Assembly (NCBI RefSeq): GCF_012928505.1
Contig: NZ_JABBJN010000016.1
Coordinates: forward strand, 55,288-119,287
DNA length: 64,000 nt
Reading direction: 5' to 3'
Source of the DNA: Achromobacter sp. Bel
GTDB taxonomy: Bacteria; Pseudomonadota; Gammaproteobacteria; Burkholderiales; Burkholderiaceae_B
Both the position numbers and the translations under genes were made by a program. The notes beneath the pieces are model-generated. The model had not been told where the DNA came from and made no database searches. It saw only the letters and a list, made by a program, of their open reading frames with translations. Positions 27,331 to 37,885 of the stretch are shown here, piece by piece. Position 1 is the stretch's first letter, and each line of letters opens with the position of its first letter.

Positions 27331-27429
27331 CCTCGGCTGCGCGGCGGGCAAATAATGGGCGACGGCGTTTCGCGTTCACACAGGGAACAGGATGACGGCT
27401 CGCGGCGCAGCGCCCGGGCCGGCCCACGC

Positions 27430-28386
27430 ATGTCGAACTTCCGCATCACGCCCAACGCGCTCAGCCACAAGCTGAAACTGCACCAGCTGCAGATCTTCGA
27501 ACGCGTGCTGGCGCGCCGTTCGCTGTCGCGCGCAGCCAGCGAACTGCACCTGACCCAGCCCACCGTCACCAAAGCCATCCACGACCTGGAAGCCTTCTTC
27601 GGCGCCACGCTCTTCGAACGGTCGAACCGGGGCGTCACGCCCACCGAACTGGCCCTGGTGCTGGGCCGCCGCGTCCACGCCATGTTGGCCGAAGTCCGCT
27701 ACATGGCCGACGACATCGACGCGGTGCTGGGCGGCGCCAGCGGCCACGTCGTCGTGGGCACGCTGATCGCGGCGTCCGCCAAGCTGCTGCCCGAAGCCAT
27801 CGCACGCTTGATGACGGAGCACCCCGGCATCCAGGTCACGGTACGCGAAGGCCCGTCCGCCCAACTGCTGCCCGCGTTGGCCACCGGCGACGTCGACATC
27901 GTCGTGGGCCGCCTGCCCGGCGCCGACATGGCCTCGATTTCAGGCGTGGCGGTTGACCACCACAAGCTCTACCGCGAATCGCTATGCCTGGTGGTGGGCG
28001 CCCAGCATCCGATGGCCAACGCGCAATCGGTGTCGCTGCCCGACCTGATCGACCACATCTGGATCCTGCCCGCGCCCACCTCGCCGCTACGCGCTTCAAT
28101 CGAACGCACCTTCTTCGACGCTGGCCTGCGCCTGCCCGCCCGCCACGTTGAATCGCTTTCGCTGCTGACGAACATCGGCATCCTGATGCACAGCGACGCC
28201 CTGGCCCTGATCCCCTACGACGCCGCCGCGCAATTCCTGTCCATGGGCCTGCTCGCCCGCCTGCCCACGAACGCCTTCGGCGACTTCGGCGACGTCGGCT
28301 ACTCCATCCGCGCCGACCGCCCACTGACCCCCGCGTGCCAACGCCTGGTGGACTACCTGAAAACCATCGCCGCACAACGGCCCTAG
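27430..28386 (+). CDS. LysR-family transcriptional regulator
   Basis: A 318-residue LysR protein. The helix-turn-helix is RSLSRAASELHLTQPTVTKAIHDLE near residues 30-54, and the effector domain has VVVGTLIAASAKLLPEAI, resembling the GbpR/PcaQ branch. ATG 27430 is preferred over an earlier frame start at 27355 because it sits close to the conserved N-terminus. It lies in the same direction within the nba-type cluster, so the cluster has two candidate regulators, this one and the MarR. Confidence 0.88.
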   Translation: MSNFRITPNALSHKLKLHQLQIFERVLARRSLSRAASELHLTQPTVTKAIHDLEAFFGATLFERSNRGVTPTELALVLGRRVHAMLAEVRYMADDIDAVLGGASGHVVVGTLIAASAKLLPEAIARLMTEHPGIQVTVREGPSAQLLPALATGDVDIVVGRLPGADMASISGVAVDHHKLYRESLCLVVGAQHPMANAQSVSLPDLIDHIWILPAPTSPLRASIERTFFDAGLRLPARHVESLSLLTNIGILMHSDALALIPYDAAAQFLSMGLLARLPTNAFGDFGDVGYSIRADRPLTPACQRLVDYLKTIAAQRP

Positions 28387-29391
<1,005 letters not shown>

Positions 29392-29401
29392 GGCCTGTTC
29401 C

Positions 29402-30403
29402 ATGATCCAGAAAATCGACATGCACGCCCACTTCTTTCCGCCGATCACGCGGCAGGAAGCGGCCGCGCTGGACCCCGTCAACGCCCCGTGGCTGCGGCCC
29501 GACGGCGATGGCGCCACCGGCCAGATCATGGCCGGCGACCGGCCGTTCCGTCCCGTCGACGCGACCTTGTGGGACCCGGCGCTGCGCATCGCCCAGATGG
29601 ACCGGCACGGCGTCGACGTGCAAATCCTGTGCGCCACCCCCATCATGTTCGGCTACACCTACCCGGGCCAGGCCGCGGCCGACTGGGCGGCCCGCATGAA
29701 CGACCTGGCGCTTGAGCACTGCGCCCATGCGCCGTCGCGCCTGAAGGCGCTGGCGCAAGTGCCGCTGCAAGACCTGGATCTGGCCTGCAAGGAAGCGTCG
29801 CGTGCACGCGCCGCCGGCCACCTGGGCGTGCAGATCGGCAACCACGTAGGCCCCCGCGACCTGGACGACGACACGCTGGTGCAGTTCCTGATCCATTGCG
29901 CGGGCAACGACATCCCGGTGCTGGTGCACCCGTGGGACATGATGACCGACGGCCGCATGAAGAAGTGGATGCTGCCGTGGCTGGTGGCCATGCCCGCCGA
30001 AACGCAGCTGGGCATCCTGTCGCTGATCCTGTCCGGCGCGTTCGAACGCATCCCCCGCAGCCTGAAGCTGTGCTTCGCGCATGGCGGCGGCAGCTTCGCC
30101 TATCTGCTGGGCCGTGTGGACAACGCCTGGCGCCATCGCGACATCATCCGCGAAGACTGTCCGCAGTTGCCGTCGTCCTACACCGACCGCTTTTATACCG
30201 ACAGCGCGGTGTTCGATCCCCGCGCGCTGCGCCTGCTGGTCGATGTGATGGGCGAAGACCGCGTGCTGCTGGGATCCGACTATCCGTACCCGCTGGGCGA
30301 GCAGGAAGTCGGCCGCCTGGTGGCGCATGCAGACCTGAGCCCCACGGTGCAGCAGAAGATCCTGCTGCGCAACACATTGACGTTCTTCGGCCTGAACGCG
30401 TAA
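29402..30403 (+). CDS. nbaD: 2-amino-3-carboxymuconate-6-semialdehyde decarboxylase
   Basis: A 333-residue metal-dependent amidohydrolase-fold decarboxylase. The zinc-binding HxH is H8-A-H10 (DMHAHFFP). Further metal and active-site residues are in VLVHPWD near residue 178, CFAHGGG near residue 224 and LLGSDYPYP near residue 294. It converts the ring-cleavage product of NbaC to 2-aminomuconate semialdehyde, the substrate of the NbaE-like dehydrogenase upstream. It is coupled closely to nbaC. Confidence 0.94.
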   Translation: MIQKIDMHAHFFPPITRQEAAALDPVNAPWLRPDGDGATGQIMAGDRPFRPVDATLWDPALRIAQMDRHGVDVQILCATPIMFGYTYPGQAAADWAARMNDLALEHCAHAPSRLKALAQVPLQDLDLACKEASRARAAGHLGVQIGNHVGPRDLDDDTLVQFLIHCAGNDIPVLVHPWDMMTDGRMKKWMLPWLVAMPAETQLGILSLILSGAFERIPRSLKLCFAHGGGSFAYLLGRVDNAWRHRDIIREDCPQLPSSYTDRFYTDSAVFDPRALRLLVDVMGEDRVLLGSDYPYPLGEQEVGRLVAHADLSPTVQQKILLRNTLTFFGLNA

Positions 30404-30464
30404 CGCGCTTTCCGCACTTCACAACACCACGACCGTGCCACACGGCAACTCAAGGGAAAACACC

Positions 30465-31640
30465 ATGAAACGCACCACCACGCTGGCCGCCGCTGCGGTC
30501 ATGGGACTAGCCTTATCGGCCACCGCGATGGCCGACGTGAAAATCGGCGTGCTGACCACCTTGACCGGCCCCGGATCCGTGCTGGGCCAGGATCAACTGG
30601 ACGGCTTCATGCTTGCCGTGGAACAAGGCGGCGGCAAGCTGGGCGGCGTCGCCGTGCAGGTCATCAAGGAAGACGACCAGTTCAAGCCCGAAGTCGGCGT
30701 GCAGGCCGCGCGCAAGCTGGTGCAAAGCGACAAAGTGCCGATCATTACCGGCGTGGTGTATTCCAACGTGATGCTGGCCGTGGTGCGCCCGGTCACGACC
30801 GCCAGCGTGTTCCTGGTGGGATCCAACGCCGGGCCCACCAACCTGGCCGGCAAGGACTGTTCGCCCTACTTCTTCTCCACGTCCTGGAACAATACGCAGC
30901 GCCACGAAGGCAGCGGCGAAATGGCCAACCAGATGGGGTTCAAGAAGGTGTACCTGCTGGCGCCAAACTACCAGGCGGGCAAGGACGCGATGGCCGGCTT
31001 CAAGCGCTTCTACAAAGGCGAAGTGGCCAACGAAGTCTTTACCCAGGTGAACCAGCCGGATTATTCGGTGGAGCTGGCCGCGCTGGCTGACGCCAAGCCG
31101 GACGCCGCCTACGTGTTCTTCCCCGGCGGCATGGGCGTGAACTTCATCAAGCAATACCGCCAGGCGGGCCTCTTCGGCAAGATCCCGTTGCTGTCGGTGG
31201 ACACCATCGACGGCGCGACCCTGCCAGCGCTGCAGAAGGACGCGCTGGGCGCCGTGACCAACGTGCCCTATTCGCCCGACCTGGACAACGCTGCCAACAA
31301 GGCCTTCGCCGCGGCGTTCCGCCAGAAGTACGGACGCGAGCCCTCCAGCTATGCGGCGCAGTCGTTCGACGCCGCCCAGCTGATCGGCTCGGCATTGAAG
31401 AAGACGGGCGGCAAGACGGATGACAAGGACGCGTTGCGCAAAGCGCTGGAAGCCGCCGATTTCCAATCCGTGCGCGGCGAATTCCGCTATCAACCCAATC
31501 ACTTCCCGGTGGCTGGGTTCTTCCGCGCCGACGTCGAAGCGGGCGCGGATGGCAAGGTGGCCTTCGTGAACAAAGGCCCCATCTTCCCGGATCTGTCCAA
31601 AGTCGCCGACCAGTACGCCGCCCAGTGCGCCATGAAGTAA
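30465..31640 (+). CDS. livK: Branched-chain-type ABC transporter substrate-binding protein
   Basis: A 391-residue periplasmic Leu/Ile/Val-type binding protein. The signal peptide (residues 1-23, ending ATAMA) precedes DVKIGVLTTLTGPGSVLGQD, the standard start of the Peripla_BP_6 fold. The ATG at 30465 follows AAGGGA. It heads a complete KHMGF set and follows nbaD after 61 bases, so it probably imports an aromatic compound of the pathway rather than an amino acid. That is inference; ligands of this family cannot be read reliably. The symbol denotes the component type only. Confidence 0.88.
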   Translation: MKRTTTLAAAAVMGLALSATAMADVKIGVLTTLTGPGSVLGQDQLDGFMLAVEQGGGKLGGVAVQVIKEDDQFKPEVGVQAARKLVQSDKVPIITGVVYSNVMLAVVRPVTTASVFLVGSNAGPTNLAGKDCSPYFFSTSWNNTQRHEGSGEMANQMGFKKVYLLAPNYQAGKDAMAGFKRFYKGEVANEVFTQVNQPDYSVELAALADAKPDAAYVFFPGGMGVNFIKQYRQAGLFGKIPLLSVDTIDGATLPALQKDALGAVTNVPYSPDLDNAANKAFAAAFRQKYGREPSSYAAQSFDAAQLIGSALKKTGGKTDDKDALRKALEAADFQSVRGEFRYQPNHFPVAGFFRADVEAGADGKVAFVNKGPIFPDLSKVADQYAAQCAMK

Positions 31641-31689
31641 GGCGGGCGGCCAAGACATCCGTCGCGGCCACCGGCAAGAGGTGATCCCC

Positions 31690-32610
31690 ATGTCCATGTC
31701 GCTGCTGCTGGTGCAGGCCTTGAACGGCCTGCAACTTGGCATTCTGCTGTTCCTGCTGGCCGCCGGCCTGACGCTGGTGTTCGGCATCATGAATTTCATC
31801 AACCTGGCGCACGGTTCGCTCTACATGATGGGCGCTTTCATCGCGGCCACCGTGTTCCGCCACACCGGGTCGTTCCTGCTGGCCGCGGCCGCTGTCGTCG
31901 CGGGCATGGCGGCGCTGGGCCTGCTGCTGGACCGCATCGCGCTGGCGCGCCTGTATCCGCGTGAACACCTGGACCAGGTGCTGGCCACCTTCGGCCTCAT
32001 CCTGTTTTTCAACGAACTGACCCGCATCATCTGGGGGCCGGCGCCCATCAGCATGGGGCTGCCCTCGTGGCTGTCGGGCACCATCGACATTCTGGGCGTG
32101 ACGTATCCGCTGTACCGTTTCCTGATCATCGTGGTGGGCTTGCTGGTGGCGGCGGGCTGCTATGTGCTGATCCACCGCACGCGCCTGGGCATGCTGATCC
32201 GCGCAGGCGCAACAGACCGCATGATGGTGGGCGCGCTGGGCGTGAACATCGCGCGGCTGAACACGCTGCTGTTCGTACTGGGCGCGGTGCTGGCGGGTCT
32301 GGCCGGGCTGATGGCCGGCCCCATCCTGTCCGCGCAGACCGGCATGGGCGAGCCCATCCTGATCCTGACGCTGGTGGTGATCGTGATCGGCGGCATCGGC
32401 TCGGTGCGCGGCGCGTTCCTGGCCGCGCTGATGGTGGGGCTGATCGATACGCTGGGACGCGCGCTGCTGCCGACGCTGCTGCGCGCCGCGCTGCCGCCGG
32501 CCGCCGCCAACGCGGCCGGGCCGGCCATCGCATCAATGCTGATCTACGTCGTGATGGCGCTGGTGCTGGCCTTGCGGCCGCAGGGCCTGTTTCCCGTCAA
32601 GCACGGATAA
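31690..32610 (+). CDS. livH: Branched-chain-type ABC transporter permease (LivH)
   Basis: A 306-residue inner-membrane permease with about eight transmembrane segments. It has the family segment GLTLVFGIMNFINLAHGSLYMMGAF near residue 25 and the EAA-like loop (GRALACGT is absent; the loop here is GALGVNIARLNTLLF near residue 180). The ATG at 31690 follows AAGAGGTG at a better distance than the GTG at 31681. It pairs with LivM to form the channel. Confidence 0.92.
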   Translation: MSMSLLLVQALNGLQLGILLFLLAAGLTLVFGIMNFINLAHGSLYMMGAFIAATVFRHTGSFLLAAAAVVAGMAALGLLLDRIALARLYPREHLDQVLATFGLILFFNELTRIIWGPAPISMGLPSWLSGTIDILGVTYPLYRFLIIVVGLLVAAGCYVLIHRTRLGMLIRAGATDRMMVGALGVNIARLNTLLFVLGAVLAGLAGLMAGPILSAQTGMGEPILILTLVVIVIGGIGSVRGAFLAALMVGLIDTLGRALLPTLLRAALPPAAANAAGPAIASMLIYVVMALVLALRPQGLFPVKHG

Positions 32611-32621
32611 AGGGGAATTCC

Positions 32622-33608
32622 ATGCACAGGCTTTCTCCTCGATCCCTGGTGGCCGGCGCCCTGCTGCTGTTGCTGGCGCTGGTTCCTGTCTACGCGCAAT
32701 GGCAGGGCGAACCCTTCCTGCTGGCGCTGTTCGGCCGCGTGCTCGTCTACGGCGTGGCCGCGCTGGCCCTGAACCTGCTGCTGGGGTATGGCGGCATGGT
32801 CAGCTTCGGCCATGCGCTGTACCTGGGGCTGGGCGCGTATTCGGTTGGCGTGATGTCGCATTACGGCATCGAAAACGGCTGGCTGCACCTGCTGGGCGCG
32901 CTCGGCGCCTGCGCGGTGGTGGGGCTCATCAGCGGCTATGTGGTGATGCGCACCTCGGGCATCGCCTTCATCATGATCACGCTGGCGTTTGCCCAGATGT
33001 TCTATTTCCTGGCGACGGGCCTGGACGGCTTTGGCGGCGACGACGGTATGTCGCTGTTCGCGGGCAGCGACTTCGGCGCGTTCCGGCTGGACACGCCACT
33101 GGCGCTGTATTACGCGGCCTTCGGCGTGCTGCTGGCCGTGTTGGGGGTGATGCATCGCCTGGTCCATGCGCCCTTCGGCATGGCGTTGCGCGGCTGCCAG
33201 GCCAACGAACGCCGGATGCGCGCGCTGGGGTTTCCAACGTTGCGCTACCGGCTGGCCGCCTATGTGATCTCCGCGATGATCTGCGGCGTCGCCGGCGTGC
33301 TGCTGGCCAACCTGACCATGTACGTGTCACCGTCCTATCTGGCCTGGACCACGTCGGGCGAATTGATCGTAATGGTCGTGCTGGGCGGCATCGGCACGCT
33401 GTTCGGCCCCGTCGTGGGTGCGCTGGCCTTTCTGCTGCTGGAAGAAGGCCTGAAGCTGCTGACGGGGCATTGGATGCTGATCATGGGCCTGCTGATCGTC
33501 GGCGTGGTACTGCTGTCGCGGCGCGGCGTATACGGCAGCCTGCGCGATACGCCCTGGCGCCGGCGCGGGGCGCGGCCGCTGCGCCAACCTTCCGGAGAGC
33601 CGCTATGA
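32622..33608 (+). CDS. livM: Branched-chain-type ABC transporter permease (LivM)
   Basis: A 328-residue permease. It has the LivM hallmarks GYGGMVSFGHALYLGLGAYS near residue 54 and NERRMRALGFPTLRYRLAAYVISA near residue 195, where the ATPase contacts it. The start is 11 bases after livH with AAAGGGG before it. Its last codons overlap livG by ATGA. Together with LivH it forms the transmembrane pathway of the importer. Confidence 0.93.
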   Translation: MHRLSPRSLVAGALLLLLALVPVYAQWQGEPFLLALFGRVLVYGVAALALNLLLGYGGMVSFGHALYLGLGAYSVGVMSHYGIENGWLHLLGALGACAVVGLISGYVVMRTSGIAFIMITLAFAQMFYFLATGLDGFGGDDGMSLFAGSDFGAFRLDTPLALYYAAFGVLLAVLGVMHRLVHAPFGMALRGCQANERRMRALGFPTLRYRLAAYVISAMICGVAGVLLANLTMYVSPSYLAWTTSGELIVMVVLGGIGTLFGPVVGALAFLLLEEGLKLLTGHWMLIMGLLIVGVVLLSRRGVYGSLRDTPWRRRGARPLRQPSGEPL

Positions 33609-34393
33609 GCGCGCTGCGCGTGGAAAACCTGCTGAAGCGCTACGGCGGGTTGACGGTTACCGACGACCTGTCACTGGACGTGCACGCCGGCGAACTGCAT
33701 GCCGTGATCGGGCCGAACGGCGCGGGCAAGAGCACCCTGATCGGCCAGTTGAGCGGCGAACTGCGGCCCGACGGCGGCCGCGTGCTGCTCGACGGCCGGG
33801 ACATCACCCGCATGCCCGTCGAAAAGCGCGTGCGTCATGGTCTGGCCCGTTCCTACCAGATCACCTCGGTCTTCAAGCCGTTCACGGCGCTGGAGAACGT
33901 CGTGATGGCCGTGCAGGCGCGGCGCGGACACAGCTTCCGCTTCTGGCGCCCCGTGTTGTCGACCCCCGCGTTGACGGCGCCCGCGCAGGACGCCTTGGCG
34001 CTGGCCGGCCTGTCCGCCCGCGCCCATACGCCGGCGGGCGAGCTAGCGCACGGCGAGCTGCGGCAGCTGGAACTGGCGATGGTGCTGGCCTGCCAGCCGT
34101 CCCTGCTGTTGCTGGACGAGCCCATGGCGGGCATGAGCCAGCACGAATCCGAAGCCATGACGCGTCTGCTGCTGCAGTTGCGCGGGCACTACACGATCCT
34201 GCTGGTGGAACACGATATGCAAGCCGTCTTCGCGTTGTCGGACCGCATCACGGTCCTGGTCTACGGCCGCGCGCTGGCGTGTGGCACGGCCGACGACATC
34301 CGCAATAACCCGCAGGTGCGCGAATGCTACCTCGGCAGCGAACGCGACGGCCGGCGCGCCGGCCGCCCGCAACGTCCGGCGGTGCCAGCATGA
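33605..34393 (+). CDS. livG: ABC transporter ATP-binding protein (LivG)
   Basis: A 262-residue ATPase. Walker A is GPNGAGKST near residues 38-46, the signature region is degenerate (AHGELRQLELAMVLA near residue 147), Walker B is LLLLDEPMAG near residue 166, and the H-loop histidine is in VEHDM near residue 204. The BCA_ABC C-terminal extension is present. It overlaps livM and livF by four bases each, giving tight coupling. Confidence 0.93.
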   Translation: MSALRVENLLKRYGGLTVTDDLSLDVHAGELHAVIGPNGAGKSTLIGQLSGELRPDGGRVLLDGRDITRMPVEKRVRHGLARSYQITSVFKPFTALENVVMAVQARRGHSFRFWRPVLSTPALTAPAQDALALAGLSARAHTPAGELAHGELRQLELAMVLACQPSLLLLDEPMAGMSQHESEAMTRLLLQLRGHYTILLVEHDMQAVFALSDRITVLVYGRALACGTADDIRNNPQVRECYLGSERDGRRAGRPQRPAVPA

Positions 34394-35100
34394 GCGCCCT
34401 GCTGTCGCTGCGCGGCGTGACCGCGCACTACGGCGCCAGCCAGGCGCTGTTCGGCATCGACCTGGATATCGGCCCCGGCGAATTCGTGACCTTGCTGGGA
34501 CGCAACGGCATGGGCAAGTCCACGACCGTAAAAACGGTGATGGGGCTGAACCCCGCCACCCAGGGCAGCATCATTTTCGACGGCCGCGACATCAGCCGGT
34601 TGCCGTCGTACAAGGTGGCGCAATGCGGCATCGGCCTGGTGCCGGAAGGACGACACATCTTCCCCAACCTGTCCGTGCGCGAAAACCTGGTCGCCACCGC
34701 CCACAACCGCCAGGGCGCGGCACACCCCTGGACACTGGACCGGGTATACGCACTATTTCCCCGCCTGTCCGAACGCGCCCGCCACCTGGGCAGCCATCTG
34801 TCGGGCGGCGAACAGCAAATGCTGGCGATCGGGCGCGCGCTCTTGACCAACCCCAGACTGTTGATCCTGGACGAAGCCACCGAAGGCCTGGCGCCCGTGG
34901 TGCGCGAAGAGATCTGGTCCGCGCTGGACACGCTGAAGCAAACCGGCCTTGCGGTGCTGTGCATCGACAAGAACCTGGAGCCGCTGCTGGCCACGGCGGA
35001 CCATCACGCCATCGTCGAAAAGGGGCGCGTGGCCTGGACCGGTTCGTCGCAGGCCTTCCTGGACGATGAACCCCGACTGTTGCAGTATCTGGGGGTCTAG
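34390..35100 (+). CDS. livF: ABC transporter ATP-binding protein (LivF)
   Basis: A 236-residue ATPase. Walker A is GRNGMGKST near residues 36-44, the signature is LSGGEQQMLAIGRAL near residue 137, and Walker B is LLILDEATEGLAP near residue 158. At the H-loop, where LivG has histidine and most LivF proteins have VEQN, it reads IDKN. It is the last gene of the importer and ends at a perfect palindrome, with the convergent sugar-acid operon beyond. Confidence 0.92.
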   Translation: MSALLSLRGVTAHYGASQALFGIDLDIGPGEFVTLLGRNGMGKSTTVKTVMGLNPATQGSIIFDGRDISRLPSYKVAQCGIGLVPEGRHIFPNLSVRENLVATAHNRQGAAHPWTLDRVYALFPRLSERARHLGSHLSGGEQQMLAIGRALLTNPRLLILDEATEGLAPVVREEIWSALDTLKQTGLAVLCIDKNLEPLLATADHHAIVEKGRVAWTGSSQAFLDDEPRLLQYLGV

Positions 35101-35118
35101 GCCCTGGACGTCCAGGGC
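35101..35118. terminator. Palindrome between convergent operons
   Basis: GCCCTGGACGTCCAGGGC is a perfect 18-base palindrome starting one base after the livF stop. There is no T-run, so termination would be weak or need other factors. Confidence 0.4.
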
Positions 35119-35159
35119 CGGGGTGACGGGGCGCGACAGGCCAGGCGCTGCACGGCCGG

Positions 35160-36212
35160 CTAGGTCCGGCGCACGGGCGGCGCCACGCCCAGGCGCACGC
35201 TCCAGTGCGCCATCTCGTCCCACAACGCGGGCGGAACGGGAATACCATGTTGCTGGCGCTGCGCCTGCGCGGCGGCCTCCGGGTCCCCCGGCATGCGCGG
35301 CACACCAGGCGCCTGAGCCAACTCCATCGCCATCCCGGCGACCACGCCCGCTAGCGCCGCGCCACCGGCGAAGCGCAGCGGATCGATCACGATGAAGAAC
35401 GCGCCCAGTTCGCGCGGGCGCTCCAGCGCGTCGTACATGGGGGAAATATGCGGCCCGAAGGGATTGCCGTTCAACGGCCCGCACAACAGCTCGATCATCA
35501 TCGCCAGGCCATAGCCCTTGTAGCCATAGCCCTCGCCGCCCAAGGGCCGCAACGCGCGGACCTCGTCCGCATCAGTGCAGTCGTGCCCTTGCCCATCCAA
35601 CGCCACGCCGGGCGGCAGCGCCACGCCGTCGCGCCGGGCGTTCATGACGCGGTTCCAGGGAATGGCCGTGGTGGCCATGTCCAGGCACAGAGGCTCCGCC
35701 TGGGTGCGCGGGAACGCCAGTGAAATGGGATTGGTGCCGAAGAACGGCTGGTGGCCGCCATGCGGCGCAGCGATCGAATCGGAATGCGTGAACGCGATGC
35801 CGATCAGGCCTTGCGCGGCGGCTGCGCGGCTGTACAAGCCGATTGCGCCGCAGTGCGATGAATCGCTGACGCCCACCGCGGCGATGCCAGCCTCGCGAGC
35901 CAGCTCGATCGCCAGCGTGTTGGCGCGATGCGCCACCACGATGCCCTGCCCTCGGCCGCCATGCAGTTGCGCCGTGCCCGGTCCGGTGCGTTCGATGCGG
36001 ATATCCGGGCGGGCCAGGATGGAGCCGTGCGCCACGCGGTTCAAATAGTGCGGCAAGCGCGCGATGCCGTGGGAATCGATGCCCCACAGGCTCGTCCGCG
36101 CCAGGCTTTCCGCCAGGCACCGCGCGTCTTCCGCACTAAAGCCCTGGATGCGCAGGCAGTCCTGGCCCCAGCGTTCCCATTCAATGGCATCCACTCGGCA
36201 TTCCACATTCAT
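35160..36212 (-). CDS. Ldh-family (type 2 malate/L-lactate) dehydrogenase
   Basis: A 350-residue NAD(P)-dependent oxidoreductase of the Ldh_2 fold. The signature GIDSHG is at residues 44-49, and GVSDSSHCGAIGLYSRAA is near residue 117 with the catalytic histidine. The long NAD region includes ATTAIPWNRV. The family includes malate, lactate, sulfolactate, ureidoglycolate and sugar-acid dehydrogenases. As the last gene of the sugar-acid operon it may oxidise a hydroxyacid released by the FAH hydrolase. That is inference. Confidence 0.85.
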   Translation of the reverse strand: MNVECRVDAIEWERWGQDCLRIQGFSAEDARCLAESLARTSLWGIDSHGIARLPHYLNRVAHGSILARPDIRIERTGPGTAQLHGGRGQGIVVAHRANTLAIELAREAGIAAVGVSDSSHCGAIGLYSRAAAAQGLIGIAFTHSDSIAAPHGGHQPFFGTNPISLAFPRTQAEPLCLDMATTAIPWNRVMNARRDGVALPPGVALDGQGHDCTDADEVRALRPLGGEGYGYKGYGLAMMIELLCGPLNGNPFGPHISPMYDALERPRELGAFFIVIDPLRFAGGAALAGVVAGMAMELAQAPGVPRMPGDPEAAAQAQRQQHGIPVPPALWDEMAHWSVRLGVAPPVRRT

Positions 36213-36222
36213 GCGGCACTCC

Positions 36223-37743
36223 TCAGGTTGCGGCCTCCACGGCGTGCATCACGCCATGCAGGCGCAAGGCTTCCAGATGCGTGGCCAACGTCGAAACGAA
36301 CTCTGACATGCGGCCCAGATCGCCGAACACCGGCTTGAATTCCGCCAGCACGATCGCGCGGCGGTGGGCGGCCTGCGACGGGGCGGACGCGCGCGCGGCG
36401 ACCTCCGAGCGCGCCACCAGCTTGGCCAGGCGCGCCGCCATCGGATCCTGGATCTTGTAGCGGCCACCCAGCTCGTCTTCGCCGTGCAGGTAGTGCAGCC
36501 ACGCCGCAACCGCCAGCGTCAGGCGCCGGATGTCGTCGCCCGTCCGCAAGCGGTCTCGGATCGAGTCCAGGAGGCGCTGCGGGACCTTTTGCGACCCGTC
36601 CATCGCCACTTGCGAGGTCGGGTGCGGCAGCGCCGGGTTGGCGACCCGAACCAGGAATCGGCGGCGGTATTCCTCCAGCCCGCTATCGGGGATGCCCTTC
36701 AACGTGGGGCCGATCTCCCACCGCATCATGGCGTCGACGAATTCGCGCAAAGCCGGTACCTGCACCGACTGGCTGATCGTCTGGTGCCCCAGCAACGCCC
36801 CCAGATAGGCGAAGGTGGAATGCGGGCCGTTCACCATGCGCAGCTTCAGCCGTTCGTAGGGCGCGGCATTACGTACGAACGTCGCCCCGCCGTGGCTGTC
36901 CCAAGCGGGCCGGCCCGCGGCGAACTTGTCTTCGATGACCCAGTTCATATAGGGTTCGCCGACGACGGGCCAGGCGTCCTGCACGCCCAGGCGCCCGGCG
37001 ATCCGTAGCCGATCTTCTTCGCCGGTGCCCGGCACGATGCGGTCGACCATCGAATTCGGGAACGTGCAATGCGTGTCGATCCAGTGGGTCAGCCCCACGT
37101 CCACCCGCAAGGCGAAGGCCAGCACCAGGCTGCGCAAGGTATCGCCGTTGCCACGCAGGTTGTCGCAGGACAGCAGCGTGACCGGCGGCAGGCCGCGCTC
37201 GCGGCGCAGCGCCAGCCCGTACACCAGGATGCCGATCGTGCTGCGCGGTCGGAGCGGGTTCTCAAGGTCGTGCAGGATGTCGGGATCGTCCCAGCGCAGA
37301 TGGCCGGTGGCGGGCTCGTGGCTATAGCCCTTTTCCGTCACGGTCAGGCTGACGATCCGCGTCTGCGGATAGGCGATGCGCTCCAGGACCGCGTTGGGAT
37401 CTTCGGCCGCCACCATCACCCGCAGCACCGAACCCACCACGCGCAACTGTTCGCGGGGCTCTCCGCCGGGCCCGCCGTCGCGCAGCGCCAGGGTGTACAG
37501 GCCGTCTTGCGGTGTCAGCGCATCGCGGGTGGCGGCGCTGCGCAACGACACGCCCAATATGCCCCAACTCAGGTCGCCGCTGGCCTGCATCGCCAAATCC
37601 GTCGCAACCGCCTGATGCGCGCGGTGAAAGGCGCCCAGCCCCAGATGCACGATGCCCGGCGTCAGGCGGCTGCGGTCGTAGATGGGTTTTTCCACGTCTG
37701 CGGGCAGGCGCGGCAACGACTCCGTATTCAAACGTTCAAGCAT
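36223..37743 (-). CDS. Mannitol dehydrogenase-family oxidoreductase (fructuronate/tagaturonate reductase-like)
   Basis: A 506-residue polyol-specific long-chain dehydrogenase. The N-terminal nucleotide site is HLGLGAFHRAHQA near residue 28, and the catalytic lysine region is KLRMVNGPHSTFAYLG near residue 299. The length and sequence suit the UxuB/mannitol dehydrogenase group, which reduces fructuronate to mannonate or related keto-acids. The start ATG at 37743 was chosen because the family starts shortly before LERLN. A gap of 142 bases separates it from the dehydratase; the Ldh gene follows after ten bases. Confidence 0.88.
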   Translation of the reverse strand: MLERLNTESLPRLPADVEKPIYDRSRLTPGIVHLGLGAFHRAHQAVATDLAMQASGDLSWGILGVSLRSAATRDALTPQDGLYTLALRDGGPGGEPREQLRVVGSVLRVMVAAEDPNAVLERIAYPQTRIVSLTVTEKGYSHEPATGHLRWDDPDILHDLENPLRPRSTIGILVYGLALRRERGLPPVTLLSCDNLRGNGDTLRSLVLAFALRVDVGLTHWIDTHCTFPNSMVDRIVPGTGEEDRLRIAGRLGVQDAWPVVGEPYMNWVIEDKFAAGRPAWDSHGGATFVRNAAPYERLKLRMVNGPHSTFAYLGALLGHQTISQSVQVPALREFVDAMMRWEIGPTLKGIPDSGLEEYRRRFLVRVANPALPHPTSQVAMDGSQKVPQRLLDSIRDRLRTGDDIRRLTLAVAAWLHYLHGEDELGGRYKIQDPMAARLAKLVARSEVAARASAPSQAAHRRAIVLAEFKPVFGDLGRMSEFVSTLATHLEALRLHGVMHAVEAAT

Positions 37744-37885
37744 GGTTGACCAATGGCGTAAGGCGCCATGCACCTGTCGGATGACCGGCCAGTCGGCGCG
37801 CGGATGAGGATATCCGCTGACGCCGATTTCGTCGATATCGGCAGCGTGACCTATTGCAACGCCGACGCCCTCCATGCCGCCGCCG

